A stretch of DNA of 64,000 bases from the NCBI RefSeq assembly GCF_043641665.1, contig NC_092200.1:13973694-14037693 (forward strand). The letters are read 5' to 3'. This DNA is from Enoplosus armatus. Taxonomy: Eukaryota > Chordata > Actinopteri > Centrarchiformes > Enoplosidae. Below, one piece after another: positions 38,558 to 52,000 of this stretch (position 1 is the stretch's first letter; each line of letters opens with the position of its first letter). The position numbers were made by a program, and so were the translations under genes. The notes under the pieces are model-generated. The model ran no database searches. It saw nothing but the letters and a program-made list of their open reading frames with translations, and was not told the DNA's origin.

Positions 38558-39389
38558 GTAAGTAACAGTAAACATCTGGTTTTGACGCCTGGCTGACGGT
38601 GTTATGAGAGCTGTGTGTTTGGCCAGTCTGCCGGGGCAGGTGTTAGTCTTGTCAGCCCGGTACGACTCGCCTGGCCCAGCTGCTTTACCCCCCCCCCGCC
38701 TCTACATTGTAATATTATTCTCCTCACACTGCTGCTCTCTCCTTTTCTTTAAGTGTGTTAGCACTTCCACAGAGGCCAGCCGGCCCCTGTGTGTTGCATT
38801 CCCTCCACGTCCTTTCCCCCTCGTGTAAAGGCTCTTATGTAACCCGGTGGGATTCCTTTTTTTTTTTTGTGCGAGACTTCCTGGCCCTGTGCGAGGAAAA
38901 CACGGCAACACTGGCTGCTGGAGGAGCACCATGTGCACCGACAGAGGAGGCTGCTGAGGAAAGCACAGGCTGTTCACATTCCAGCCCTCAGCTGGGGACA
39001 CACAGAGAGCAGCCTGTAATGCAGAGAGGGAAGGGCTCCCTCCTCTCTGAAAAGACTCATCATTACACCTTTTTCTTTTTTTTTTTTTTTTACTTCAGGT
39101 TGTTTTTGTGCCCATCTGCCCTCATGCGAGTTAAAACCAGTGGTATTTATGCTTTTTATCTGCCTCCCCATGCACCCATAAGGGACACTGACATCTGTAC
39201 TTTTGAGTCAGTTGAGTCATATATGTCAACAAAAATCCTCACTGAGTCTCTTCTCTTCTGGTGAATTTGGGAGCTAATGATAGCAACTTGTATGGTGGGG
39301 TTTTGACATGACAACACCTACAAAGCTTTGTGTTAGGCGTATAACCAAATAGCTAGTGTTTTATAGACAGTATTTAAAAGGTATGAGTT

Positions 39390-39710
39390 AGGGCTTCAAC
39401 TAGCAATAATTATTTTGATGATTTTTATCGATTAATTGTTTGGTCATAAAATATCCCAAAACAGTGACAAATGCCCATTACAATTTCCTAAAGCCCAAGA
39501 GGATGTCATCACATTGCTTGATTTGTCTGAACAACATTTCAAAACTCAAAGATGTTCCCTTCACTCTCACATAAGGCAAAGAAAAGCAGCAAATCCTCAC
39601 ATTAGAGAGGCGAAAACCAGGGAATGTTTATTTTTGCTTGAAAAATTACCTAAATTATAATTATTTTCTGTCGCTTGGCTAGCTATTAATTGACTAATCA
39701 TTTCGGCTCT
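39390..39710. mobile_element. Degraded non-autonomous DNA transposon (hAT-type MITE) in slc22a17 intron 1
   Basis: It begins AGGGCTTCAACTAGCAAT and ends with the inverted counterpart ATTTCGGCTCT. Internal words GATTAATTGTTTGGTC, AAAGCCCAAGAGGATG and TCAAAGATGTTC match the common percomorph 'AGGGCTGCAACTAACGATTA' element, recognised from memory. No transposase is present. Target-site duplications are no longer visible. The ORF at 39436–39660 lies inside the element and is not a gene. Confidence 0.8.
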
Positions 39711-40407
39711 CCTTCTCTAGTCTGAATTGGGTCACATTTTATAGTGGATCCATTCTGAAGTGTTCAGGTATGATAATCCCTGTACTAAATTTACTCTCAG
39801 AGTTGCCTCACTTCAACAGAACTCTTCTGTTCCAGTTTGGTGTGGACGGACAGAATTAGATTATGTAAATAATCTGCTCCTGTATGGTACAGCGTTCTTT
39901 AATTCATTAGGAATTTCTCGACAGATTATTGCTCAGTATTCAAAATAATGTGGTCTCAGTGTGAAATGACCCAGTGTGTCCCCTCAAAACGCTGTGAACT
40001 TTCACATTAGTGTCTCTCTTCAAATTACAGACAACATGTGGTCCAGCAGCACTGCACAGCATCAGCTAACTAGATGTAAAAATCGAATGTCTAAATGCAG
40101 CAACATCATAGATGTTTCATTGAAGGTGTAGTGGTGAAAGACACAGTCCAGTTGCATTAGGGGAAATGTAGGATCATACATTATATTAAAAATATGTCTA
40201 TTGTGAGTCCTCCTACTTTATGGAGGTGTAGTACTGAATTACTGGAGTACCCCTTTGAGGCAGTTAGTGGGTTATTATTTAACCTCAGTGCTGCACTGGG
40301 CGTTTTTACTATGAAATAATGCTGTGTAATTATTTTCTTCCACAGAGCTCCACGTCTCTTTTCCTCTGCTTGGGAACCAACCACCTCCACCTTTAACCCC
40401 CCCCCCC

Positions 40408-43395
40408 ATGATGACATCCCCAGACTCTCCCCCGCTGGTCTCCCCTTCCCCGTGCCCTGCTCCCCCTCCATCCCTTCCCTCCTCCCCGGTGCCCTCCTCC
40501 CCAGCCCCATCCTCCTCCTCCCTCCCTGCCCCGCCTTCGCTGCCTCCCACGGGTGAGGTGATGGTGATGGCTCTGGGCAGGAAGAAACAGAGGGTGCTGA
40601 TTGCTCTCTCCATCCTGCCCAACCTCTTCCTGGCCTTCCTGCTCTCCTCCGACCCCCTCATCACCCTCTCCCCGCCCCACCACTGCCACCTACCGGGGCC
40701 CTTGCCATCGCCTGAGCTGCTGAACGCCTCCCTGCCCTGGAGAAAGGGGGATAGGCCCGGGGACAATGGGGGCCTGTCCCAGTGTAAGCAGTACGTCAAC
40801 GGCAGCCAGACAGCTGTGGTGGACTGCGTGGCCGGCTGGGACTACAACGTCACAGAAGGGCTGCGGAACAATATCGTCACTGAGGTAAATCTCTGGCTTG
40901 GGATCCTCCTGAGCTCTCTAATTATGGTCCTGTCCTAGTTCATTGTTTCGGCTTTCTGTGGGAAGGCCACCTTATTTGTTTATGTATGGATTTAGGGTCT
41001 TAAAATGCTGATGAGTTTGTTTCTTTTTCTCTTTTTTCATCCTGTATTTACCCACAGGAGGGTCTTGCTGAGCATGCAGCCTCCCTTTTTGCAATCCCTG
41101 CTAAACTTTAATACAGCTGCACATATTTGTACCTATGAGTGGGACAAAAAGTCCTCCCCTGGTGGTTACTGAGCAGCTCCTTTTCAAACTTTAAAGGACA
41201 AACCAGTGTTTTTTCATGTGTCATCCCATTAACTTTAAATGGCTTTTATGTTCAATTACTATGTTATCATTTTCCAAAGTATACTGTAACCCAGGCAGTC
41301 AGTGGTTTTCATACATTTTTTTACATAATGCAAAAAGCTCATAGAGCCCTGGATCTTGCTGGTTTGTTTTGCAATTATTTTAAATTTAAGTTTTGTTATG
41401 GTTATCCCTGATACCTGATACCATACACAAATCTTCTGTTTGATGTGTGTTGTACCCGCATGTGAGGTATTCATATGAGGCTGATGTCAGAGGTTAATCC
41501 CAGTACAGGCTGATGCTGTTGTTCCATACACACCACTGCTAAGAATTAGTACACTACATAGAAAAACAAAGTTCTGTTGTAGTTTATTCCACCATGGTTG
41601 GGTGGAGGGTTGTGAAGGCAGGTAGGGTGATGCACATTGACACATTCAGAAAAGGAACTGCACCATTTTTACACATCAAAGTCTGTTTACAGGTCTTGGG
41701 GAGTACTACTGCATATGTGAAAAAAAAGTTGTATAAAGCCTTTGTGGCTCCAGAGGGAGCTGCGTGAAGTCTGATGAATTGCCTCGAGCCCGGTTCAGTC
41801 TGAAGACTACAAAGCTGAAAATGAAAAAAGTGGAGTTAGAAAGAAGTGAGCTTAGCAGACCTCTGCAGCCCACCAATCATCTCTGCTTTAAAGGCTCGAG
41901 GCTGCATTAGCTGCTAATACATTAACACATCCGAATCTCATACCAAACTGTCTACAGTTGAGTTGCATTGTGGTTAATGTAGGCACAAGGTTTTGACAAT
42001 ACCGCTGGGTCTGCTGCATCAATTATTATACCTTTTTTTTTTAAACTGTCCATCGTGAGTCCTGCAGTACTCTGTTTTTTTTAAGTTGTTCGTTAGATTT
42101 CTATTCAACCATGAGAAGGGGGTTGTGAAGCCAGCTCAGTGACTCATTCAGAAATGTGTGTTTTAACCTACGTCACTGTGTCGACCTGAGAGGGTCACAT
42201 TAGAGAGATTTCAGAGATGGCCGAGACATGTCTGAAATGTCAGAGGTTAGAGTTTCCTTGAATGCGTCACTGAAGAAGAAAAACCCTAAACAGATTACCA
42301 CTGAGAGAGAAAGAGAGAGTACTAAAATGAATGGACACCCAGGTACAAAAGCTTAAAAGTTAGGCTTTGGAATATGATTGACAGTAACATAGGAATGGTC
42401 CCTTTTTTTGAAATACCTTGCTCATGGGTACCTCAGTAACTGTTTACAAAGCAGGGATTAGGGAACTTCATCATTTGCCTTCCTGCTCTGAGGATTTGAA
42501 TCCTGGCCACAACTTTGCATCACTAACCGTCTAACTGTAGCTTACTTCTTGCCTTGATCACTGTGTTTTTTGTTACAATGACTATTGCGTTGCCTTTTTG
42601 TGTCTCCTAAAGAAACACCAGGAATATTGACAGGTTGGAAAAATAACCCTGTATCAACAATTTCAGGTGGTTTCGTTTCCTGTAATGCTCATAATGACAC
42701 AATCAATGTTCCTAGAGGATTACACCAGACAAGAGGAAAATAATCTATTCAGGTTGCCAGTGTTCAGCTTGTGTTTCTCAGTGAAATTACAGATTTAGGC
42801 CTTGCATTTCTAGCTGTGAGAAAAAGCTACTCCTGGCTCTGTCATGTTCATGTTAATGAAAGCAACCAGCATTTCCTACATGTGTTTGAACTGTGATAAC
42901 AGGCAGCCAATGTGATAAATTCAGCAGACAAATGCTGTGTTGGCGCATTAACGTGTCACTCTGTACGCTGCTTGTGCTGGACTTGACATTTTGACTTGCA
43001 TTTCCTTCTCAGAGCTGGAATTCATAGTAAAGACGTTGAATCACTCTTGTTAATGTCTTTTAACAGAGCCTAGCCAGCTGCTCACAGTTTTCCACTCAGG
43101 CTGGTCGCTCTGTGGCCTGTGTGTCTGTTTTCATTTCTCTGCCTACCAACGTGGGAACCACACCCAGCCCTCCAGTCTGTGGTATTAGGGCAGTTTCACC
43201 AGTAATCCATCCACACCACTGCAGCGAGCTGAGGATACATAAACGCTGCCAAGGGAAGCATTTAGCAGGTGTAGACACACAGAAAATAGCAGGCGTGTAT
43301 AGTCTCCTCCATCTCTCATTTTACACACTGAGAGTGACACGGACAGACAAAGAGACTCCGACATATTTTGGCTCAGAAAGTATTTTTTGCTGTCC

Positions 43396-43435
<40 letters not shown>

Positions 43436-46198
43436 TGTGTTACTCCAGTTCTGTTTTGCTTTGGTGGGCTGGCAGTCTGGCAAACAGGAAGCAGGAAGGC
43501 CTCCGGGCAGCTTTGCCTCGGTCACTGATCAATAAATACTGTGTCACTTCACTGTAAGCAAACTCCACTCAGCATCTCTGTGCTGTGGATCTATTGGCTG
43601 ATGCACAGACAGCAACGGGCTTGTTACTTTTTCTTCCTGTCGTCATTAGGGTTGGGCAGCATGACGATAATGTACCATGAGATGAATTTGTCAACCCTCA
43701 AAAATGTAGTCATAGCATTTATACAGTAGTGGCTATGCCTTCATATGTCTATATCTTATATATGTCAACAAGCTGGACTGCTTTATGGCAGTGTTTCATT
43801 TTTTTATTGTTTTTGTATCAATATAATAAGCATGTTGTTAGATAATTTTTAATTTGCTAGATTAGCCAAAAACCAACATTCCATATAAACAGCTGCTCAA
43901 TTGATTTTTGCAATACATTTACAGATCAAGAGGAGGACAGGGATCTGGGGGCATCTGTAAATGTATGTATGTATATATATATATATATGTATGTATGTAT
44001 ATGTATATATATGTGTATATATGTATATATGTGTATATATTTATATATATCGCAATGAAAAACTATATATATCTTAATGAAATGATCTGGAGTCAGACGT
44101 GTAAAAGGGGGGAGTGGTTGCAGGTTTCAGTCCTTCCCAAAGGCACATACCTGATAAGTGCCTGAGCCTCATTCCCAAAACCAGTCTGGGAACTTTTACA
44201 AACTGGTTTGTGTGCATTCTCCTGCTGTTGTCCAAAGCATTCCACCCGTATGAGCACTATGGGTTGCTATGCTGCCTGGCTAGTGTGCAAGTGTTGTGGC
44301 TCTGTGTCTCAGCAATAGGACGGCTGATATTATGTGACAGGCTTTTATGTTTCTGCGCACGGGCGCCAATTATGCAAGGACCTTTTTTTTTCTCTTTTTT
44401 TTTTTTTTTTATCACCGGCCCTCTGCCTTTCCCTCCCTAGATCATTAAAATAATTTTGCTCTCAGCGGCCAGCAGACAGCGACATTAGCAGAGCTCAGCT
44501 GTTGATGCAAATCAGTGGGTCGGCTTAATGTGATTAAAACACAGATCTGAGAGCAGATATCTTTTTTTTTTTTTTTTTTACAGATGTGCTGACTTTCCAT
44601 GTGGATGCACTATTATGTCCATCCACACAGCCATTTGTTTTGTAATGTTCTAAGTAAACATAAGCAATGACTGGTGTAAAACTCCTGTTACTACTATTTA
44701 CTACTATTGCTGCTGGAGCTGCCAGGACTACTAATAGCAGTAATACACCCACTTTCTTCTGACTTTCACGAGCGCATACACAGTAATATCATGAGGTTAC
44801 AGCTGTGTGTGTTTGTATTATGAATCACGAAGGTTTTATACTGTGTCGTTCTCTCAGCCTGTGATCTACTTTTGTAATCAGGCCTGGTTACACCTGCGAC
44901 ACATAATTATTTATCGATGAGCAGAAATGACCCACCAAACAGTAAACGCACAAGTGTTATTACATCTGAGTAGGACGAGAAACGGATTGCCTTGAAGGAG
45001 GAATAAAATTTGAGCACTCCCTCTGTAAACTTTATTTTCTATTTGCATTGCAGTCTTTTTTTTAAACATGCATTGTAAATAAAGCTGGGCTGCCTTTTTG
45101 AATTCATCATTTAGGCATTTCATTTGCCCAAAGCAAATTTCTTCATGGGTAAGTCAACGATCAATGTGAATACTCAGTGAGCTGAGTTATACATTTTGGC
45201 TTGGGGCCTTTAAAACATGCAGATTAGAAGGCAGCACATTTCAAACTCTGTGCATGCACTGCGCTTTTTTTTGTTGTCTTCAAAACTGGACATGTCTGGA
45301 AGAAGCCTTCACAGCCAGGTGTAAACTAGGTGTGAGTTATCCACTGTCTTCTCTGTACACCAGTTTCCTTCATGAGTTTACTGACAATGAACCAATTCAC
45401 TACTCAGTTTGTGGTCCAGTCATCATGTGAGGGGAAAAATAATGTGAATCTTATCTACAAAACACTTTATATTTAGAGTTTACCACTGTGACAAGTCGTG
45501 CAATTATATGTTGAAAGAAGTATTAAGGAAGGACGAATAAAAACTAGATAAGAGGTAATAAAACATCTCAATTAATGTGTAACCTGTTACTGGTGATTTA
45601 AAGGTGATACTGATTTTGGGTAACTTGTCTGAAAGGTAGTATGGCTGATTGACAGAAAATTTGCATCAGTTAAGTCGTTCAGTTGGTGGTTATACTTTCT
45701 CAAACGTAAAGATTTGTTGTTTCTCTGTGTTTTCTATCAGCCTCTCCATCTCTTCTCTTCTCCTGTTGCTCCCAATGTGTGGTGATGCCCACCTGTTCTC
45801 GAACATGTACATTGTTGTGCTAACCCTGACCAGATAATAAGTGACAGATCTCTCTTCCTCCCTCTTGTGTTTGTGCCGTTCAGTGGGATCTGGTGTGTGG
45901 TCAGTACTGGCTGGTCCCAGTGGAGGAGGTATGTTTCATCCTGGGCGTCCTGACTGGCTGTCTCGGCCTGGGCTATGCCGCTGACAGGTAATACATGCTC
46001 ACACACACAGACACACACACACACACCAGTGTCTGTCGTGTGTATTGGCAGACAGCCGACTTGGTTAAGACAGTCGACTGCAGAAAAGAAGTTCTGTTAA
46101 TAGGTTACTGTGTCAATTTGGAAAGTTTCTTTGGGATTTTCTTGTCATGGCTTGCCACGAATAATCTGTGTTATGCAACACACACACACACGCACACA

Positions 46199-46254
<56 letters not shown>

Positions 46255-48202
46255 ACACAGTTAACATGTTCCAGTACAACTCAGTCCATCTGTCTGCAGA
46301 CATCTGTGCTGTTAAATCTCTTTGTTCCTCATTCTTCGTGTCCTGCTTTGCAGTTTCACTACCCCACAACCCTTCACACAACACACAGAGACATGAACAT
46401 GCAAAGCACAAAAAGTAGCTTAGATGTTGAGGTTAAAATGAAATGGGCTATAGATTTACTATGCCTGCCAGCAGCTCCCCTATCAGTCAATAGATGGTGG
46501 CCTCCAGCAGAAGGAAGAGAGATTTAGTATCAAGGAACTTGAGTGCCTGTAAGAAATACAGAAATGCCACTGTTTGCTACAGAAAAACGTATGTATCATA
46601 AACTAATGTACTATACATAAACAATGCATGGCATAAAAGTTAATGTAAATGTAAACCTTTTAACATTTGCAAGCTTTACTTTGCTAGATTTTAGGACCTC
46701 ATGTTCCAAGCACCTCAGATAACTGACATAACGGATCCAGCCGACGTCTGCTGTGCTGTCAGATTGAAAGTCACACAGGGGAAGGTGTAGTTTTTTTTTT
46801 TGGGGGGGGACGGAGATGATGCAGAATGTACACAGAAGAAAAGGCAACAGTGCTAATCTGCAGGTTGGAAACGAAACTGCTGCAACCACATGCAGCTGAG
46901 AACTGGCTAATCATCACATTTACTGATCGGTTTGTGCTTCAGACCTGAGCTGATTCAAAGATGCATTTTGTATTTCTGTCTCATTCTGATGGCAGCATTT
47001 CTTTTTGAAAGCTTTAATACATTTAGGTAATCTCATATTTGAACATGGTGTCTGCAGGTCCTTCATTTTTACAAAAATCTGGTCTTAAAATTGTGTTAAG
47101 TTTGATTTTGTCAATAAACATTTTACATTTTTATCCTATTTGATTTGTCATTTTGGCTGAATTATTTATATATTACATGAAAATAGGAATGTGGCAGCAA
47201 CATTAATGCTTTATAATGCTGAAAGAGTTTCTCCATTGTATCTTAACTCTTACATTGACAGCAGACCATTGTCCAATTTTATGTTCTCAGCCCTCTTGCT
47301 GTTATAATATTTAAGCATGTGATAATATTTGGAATAGAAAATGTTATCTATCAATAAATGTTGATTTGTTTTCAGCACATGTCTCTGTTCCCCTGCAGGT
47401 TGGGCAGGTCCAAGACTCTGCTGACCTCTCTGACCCTGTCGGTGGTGTTTGGGGTGTTGGTGTGTGTCTCTCCGTACCCCTCCATCTTCATCGTCATGCG
47501 TTTCTGTTTGGCAGCAGCTAGTGGGGGAGTCTACCTCACTTTGTACATCACTCGTGAGTATTCCAACATTTGAGGGGCACACCATGTTTATTTTTAGTAA
47601 AATGATCAAACAAGTTTGCAGAATGCTAGCAGCTCTGTGAGACCCTAACTACGCTCTGCACAGCAATGCTAAATGCTAATGTCAACGCTAACATGCTGAT
47701 GCTTGGCAGGCATAATGTTTCTCATGTTCACCATCTTAGTTTAGTGTGGTCAGCTGATCGACAGCAACATCCCTAGAGCCGTGCTGCTAGCATGGTTAAA
47801 AACACTACATCCAACAGACAGACACATAATCCACATTACCAGAAATGAATCTGATAGTTGACTGTTGGTATTTTCCTTTTAAAAGGAGCGTAACATTAAG
47901 ACGGAGATGGGGAGGATGTTTTTGTTCTTCATTATGCAACAGCTGTGTTTGTAGAACAAATTAAGTTGTTTTTCCCTCCCTAGTTTGTGGTCTGCTTCTT
48001 TATGGAATGGATTTGCTTCTGTTGTGTTTGTCAGGTTTGGAGCTGTGTGAACCATCTCTGAGGCTGGTGGGGACCATGCTGGCCGGGCTGATGACTGTAG
48101 CCGGAGAGCTGCTGCTGCTGGCCGTCGCCCTGGGCTGCCAGTCCTGGAGGGGCCTGCTGGGAGCCGGCGCCGCCCCACTGACACTCTTCCTCAGTTACGG
48201 GT

Positions 48203-48240
<38 letters not shown>

Positions 48241-49003
48241 TTGTTTCCACATGTATGACTATTTGTTTCTAAGCTTCCGGTGTTTCTGTTTTTTATTACA
48301 TTTTTTGTTTTAGTTTTAGATTCCCATTTTTAGGACATCATCATCAGCATTTTCTTTTCGTATTTAGATATGTGTTATCTGTGTACGGGCGCAAGTATGC
48401 ACATGTTTTATTTTTCTGAGAAACTACAGGGACAAGAGAATGAAGGATCCCGATAGTCTTTTGATAAAGTGTCTTGATGCCAACTGACTTACTGAAAGCT
48501 TTGTTGGATCGTATTGATCTCAATCCCCTCGTCACACTGAGCCTTTTAGCTCATGTCAGAATGCATTAGGGCTACTTTGTTTAAGGTCTTTGGTCCCTCT
48601 AAGACCTCTGTTACAAGATAAGCTGTCATTGCAGTTTCAAAAGCAAATTAACAGAGATTTAAGTATGATTAGTGGCAATGAATTGCAGGTTTTTAATAAG
48701 AATGGAAGCTGGATTAAGAAGTAAAGAATTCTGCTACTTTGTGTTGGTCATTTTCCATGCTGAAGGAGCAAATCTGGGTTACAGCAACACAATCTTAATG
48801 CGTCTCAATAGTTTTGGTGCAGGATAAAGGTCAGCAGAGATCAAAGAGTGGACTTGTGTGTTGTCTTTGCTCTCCTGCAGAATTCCTGGGGTTTTTCCAG
48901 AGTCTCCTCGCTGGCTCCTTCTGTCAGAGAGATCTGCAGACATGAACTCCTTCAGTGAGAGAAGAAACTCCAACAGAGATGTGAGGGACGACGAGAGCTT
49001 CAC

Positions 49004-49079
<76 letters not shown>

Positions 49080-52000
49080 ACATCGGTTCTTATTTTCTCC
49101 CTCAAATTTAGAGCAGCATAGTTTTGTTTTTTTGCATCACTGCCGGGTGGAATGGACGTTTATTTTATGAAGCCTGCATTATTTATGGATTATTTTTTGC
49201 AGTGCATTTCAAAACATGAGTACCTGTCTACCAAGAGCAGGCAATGATGCTCAATTATAGTTCATGATTTATTAAAGACACATGGTTCCTGCATAACACT
49301 GGATTTATAATAGATCATAATGACCTGAGCTGGATATTCACTGGGCTCTGCAGCAGTTTATATGAAGATGTGTCTCCCAGAAAGTGAGAAGTTTGCTCTA
49401 CTTTAGTGATCGCTGCCACCATGACTGACATTGTCTTTCCCCCCTATTAAGCATTTGTAAGCAGTATATTAACACTTAATACATTGTTTTTAACACACAG
49501 CTATATTGTAGTTGCATGCAGATATAAGTGTTTATTAATGTCAAAGACAAAGTAATGAATGATTGATAACACTGTATAACACATCTGTAATCATAATTAG
49601 AAATATATGATTACACATAAATGAATCCTTACAGACTGTTTATACACATGAACAAATCATTCACAGGGGGGCTTAAAGCTCATAAAGACACGAGACTTGG
49701 AGGTTCATTCTTGACCTTGAAATATTAGATATTAGACAAAAAAAGTCCACTTACAAGATTTCCCTCATTGTCTTCATTAGCGGATTAATTTTGCTCTTTT
49801 GTCAAAGAGAGTGAGAAGTATTCATAGATAAATAAATATACTTATATTAAATCTAAATATAATGTAATATATGTAATAAAATATGCTAAATGCTAAATTG
49901 GGAGGTTAACATAAAGTGTTACTGTAGAATCTGTTTTTATGAAGCCTGGTATAGCTACAGTATTCTGTGTTATACAACCTCTATTTGACCAATAGGAATT
50001 GTAACGACATTGATTTAACTGGTGTGACTCTTCAGATAAAACAAATTGACAGTGAGCCATTGATTAAAAGAGAAACCAGGTCAGGTCATCATTGAGCTGC
50101 GAATTAAAAAGAGAAAGCCTTTTTTTTTTTTTTTCTGTAGAGCTGGATTCAGAGCCGGCCCCCTCCTCGCACCCCCACCTGTCCTTCCCTGAGCTCTTCC
50201 ACAGCAGGAACATCTGGAAGAACATGTGTGTGCTCGGCTTCACCTCGTAAGTCCTCCCACACTGTTGACATTAAATTAGCAACGCTGCAGTTTTGTGTTC
50301 CTTTCCGTTTGCGCTACACTTTATTTACAGGCCTGGTGGCAGCTGTAGTCACACATTTCGTCATGATTCCTCCACTGTCTTCTACTTGGAACCACTTTTC
50401 TATTTAAAACGTGGAAACACACGACTGCTTACTCTTTGTTTTTCTCTTCCTCCCCTCAGATTCATCTCTCACGGCATTAGTCACTGTTATAGCTCTTTCC
50501 GAGGTGACGTCAGAGGCACGGCCCCCAGCTTCTATTGGACATACCTACTGTCTGTGTGTGCAGGGGGCGGTGCCTGGCTGTTGCTCTGGGCGACTGTAGA
50601 CAGGTGCGGCCGCCGTGGCATCCTGCTCCTCTCCATGACGATGACGGGCCTGGCCTCTTTGATCCTCCTGGGACTCATGGAGTGTAAGCGGGCTTTGTTT
50701 GGCAGCAGGACATTGTTTTCTCCAAGTAAATCTAGAGTCCGATAAAGAAAGCCATTAATAGTCTTTGCCAACAAGGTGGAAACAGCCCCCCTCTTCATCT
50801 CCCCAGATATCCCCTCCCCTGTTGTTAGAGAACCATTATGTGAGGCTTGTGTTAGGATTAAAGGCCTTGTTTCCTCAAATCCTGACTGGAATGGAGGTAA
50901 AAGTTAGTTTATTTGATGTTAAGCTCAGATTTGTGGTCATATTAGATCATCTATACAACACTGACTTCATGTTGTGCAGGTGCTTCATGCATTATGAAAA
51001 GCAAACCGGTCAGCTTTGTTCATGGAAAAATACGGACTAGGTGCCTTTTGTCTTCCCACAGCGTGATGTAGAAACCTTCACTGTTTCCTCAGTCTCAGTC
51101 TCCCCCTTGTGGCTGTAAATGAGTATGACATTCAGTTAATGTAGGACACTGCAGTGGCAGCAAAGTCAAAGCTGTGTCAGGTGCTGTGCTTTAATCATGC
51201 ATCAAAGGCTGAGGGGCAGTGGCACTGACCTCCTCTCAGAGGTCACTCACTGCTCTCTGTGTCTGCTGTTAATGAAAGAAGTCTGGGGAACTTCAGGGAA
51301 AAGATAATTCAGTGTTGATTCAGTGTTTCCAAACAAAATCAGTTCAAATCAACAGGGCATCATGATATGATGATCATCAGAACATGAAAAACAGAAATGT
51401 CATCACGGTCATCCATAATTACCGCTGCTTGTCCTTCCTCCTCCTCCTCCTCCTCCTTTAGATCTCAGTGAGACAGCCATCACAGTCTTCTCAGTGCTGG
51501 GTCTCTTCTCCTCCCAAGCCACCGCCTCCCTCTGCATCCTCTTCACTGCAGAGGTCATGCCCACCATCATCAGGTAACACAAACACAGCGACTCAGTCTT
51601 TTAAAAAGTTAAAAAGCAGTCTTTCCCCCATTTAGTCTGGTGAAAATATATGAATTGTGACCCATATAGAATGTGTTAATATTATTTTCTGTCAGAAAGA
51701 GCCCGCTCAGCTGCCAAAATGAATCAGGACATGAAAAATGCAGTAAATCATGAGGGAGGAGAGAGGAAATTTCCATCAATATCTATTAGTAATGAAGAGA
51801 AGTTTTCTAACATCTAAAAAAACCCTGATGACCTGGGATCACTGACAGCTTAGCTTATCTTCTTTTGGAAATGAAAGAATAAAATGCCTCGAGATGAGGG
51901 AATTTCAGGTCATTTACAGTACTCTGTTTGACCCGATATCTCAAATTAACCTTCATTCATACAAAGAATAGTTCGACACTTTTGGAAATACACATTAGCT

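Larger units (their letters stand above)
40885..45883 (+). other. Intron of slc22a17 (5 kb) with repeats
   Basis: No coding content supported. It holds a repeat-like block (about 41573–41830, with a partly similar stretch near 42040–42160), a (GAC)12 microsatellite at 43398–43433, a TATG/TA repeat near 43965–44060 and several poly(T) runs (44391–44410, 44562–44579). The donor is GAG|GTAAAT and the acceptor CCGTTCAG. Confidence 0.65.

Noticed and set aside
39436..39660. A 74-codon ORF upstream of slc22a17
   Set aside because: It lies wholly within the MITE at 39390–39710.
40181..40799. − strand ORFs of 98–174 codons opposite the first slc22a17 coding exon
   Set aside because: Gly/Glu/Arg-rich antisense of a Pro/Ser-rich coding region; no independent evidence.
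43670..43690. Possible transposon start GGGTTGGGCAGCATGACGAT near 43648
   Set aside because: It resembles the end of a known fish repeat, but no matching second end or internal sequence could be followed, so it is not listed as an element.
47250..47609. A 119-codon − strand ORF near 47.4 kb
   Set aside because: It is antisense to the slc22a17 exon at 47399–47553 and runs into intron; not protein-like.
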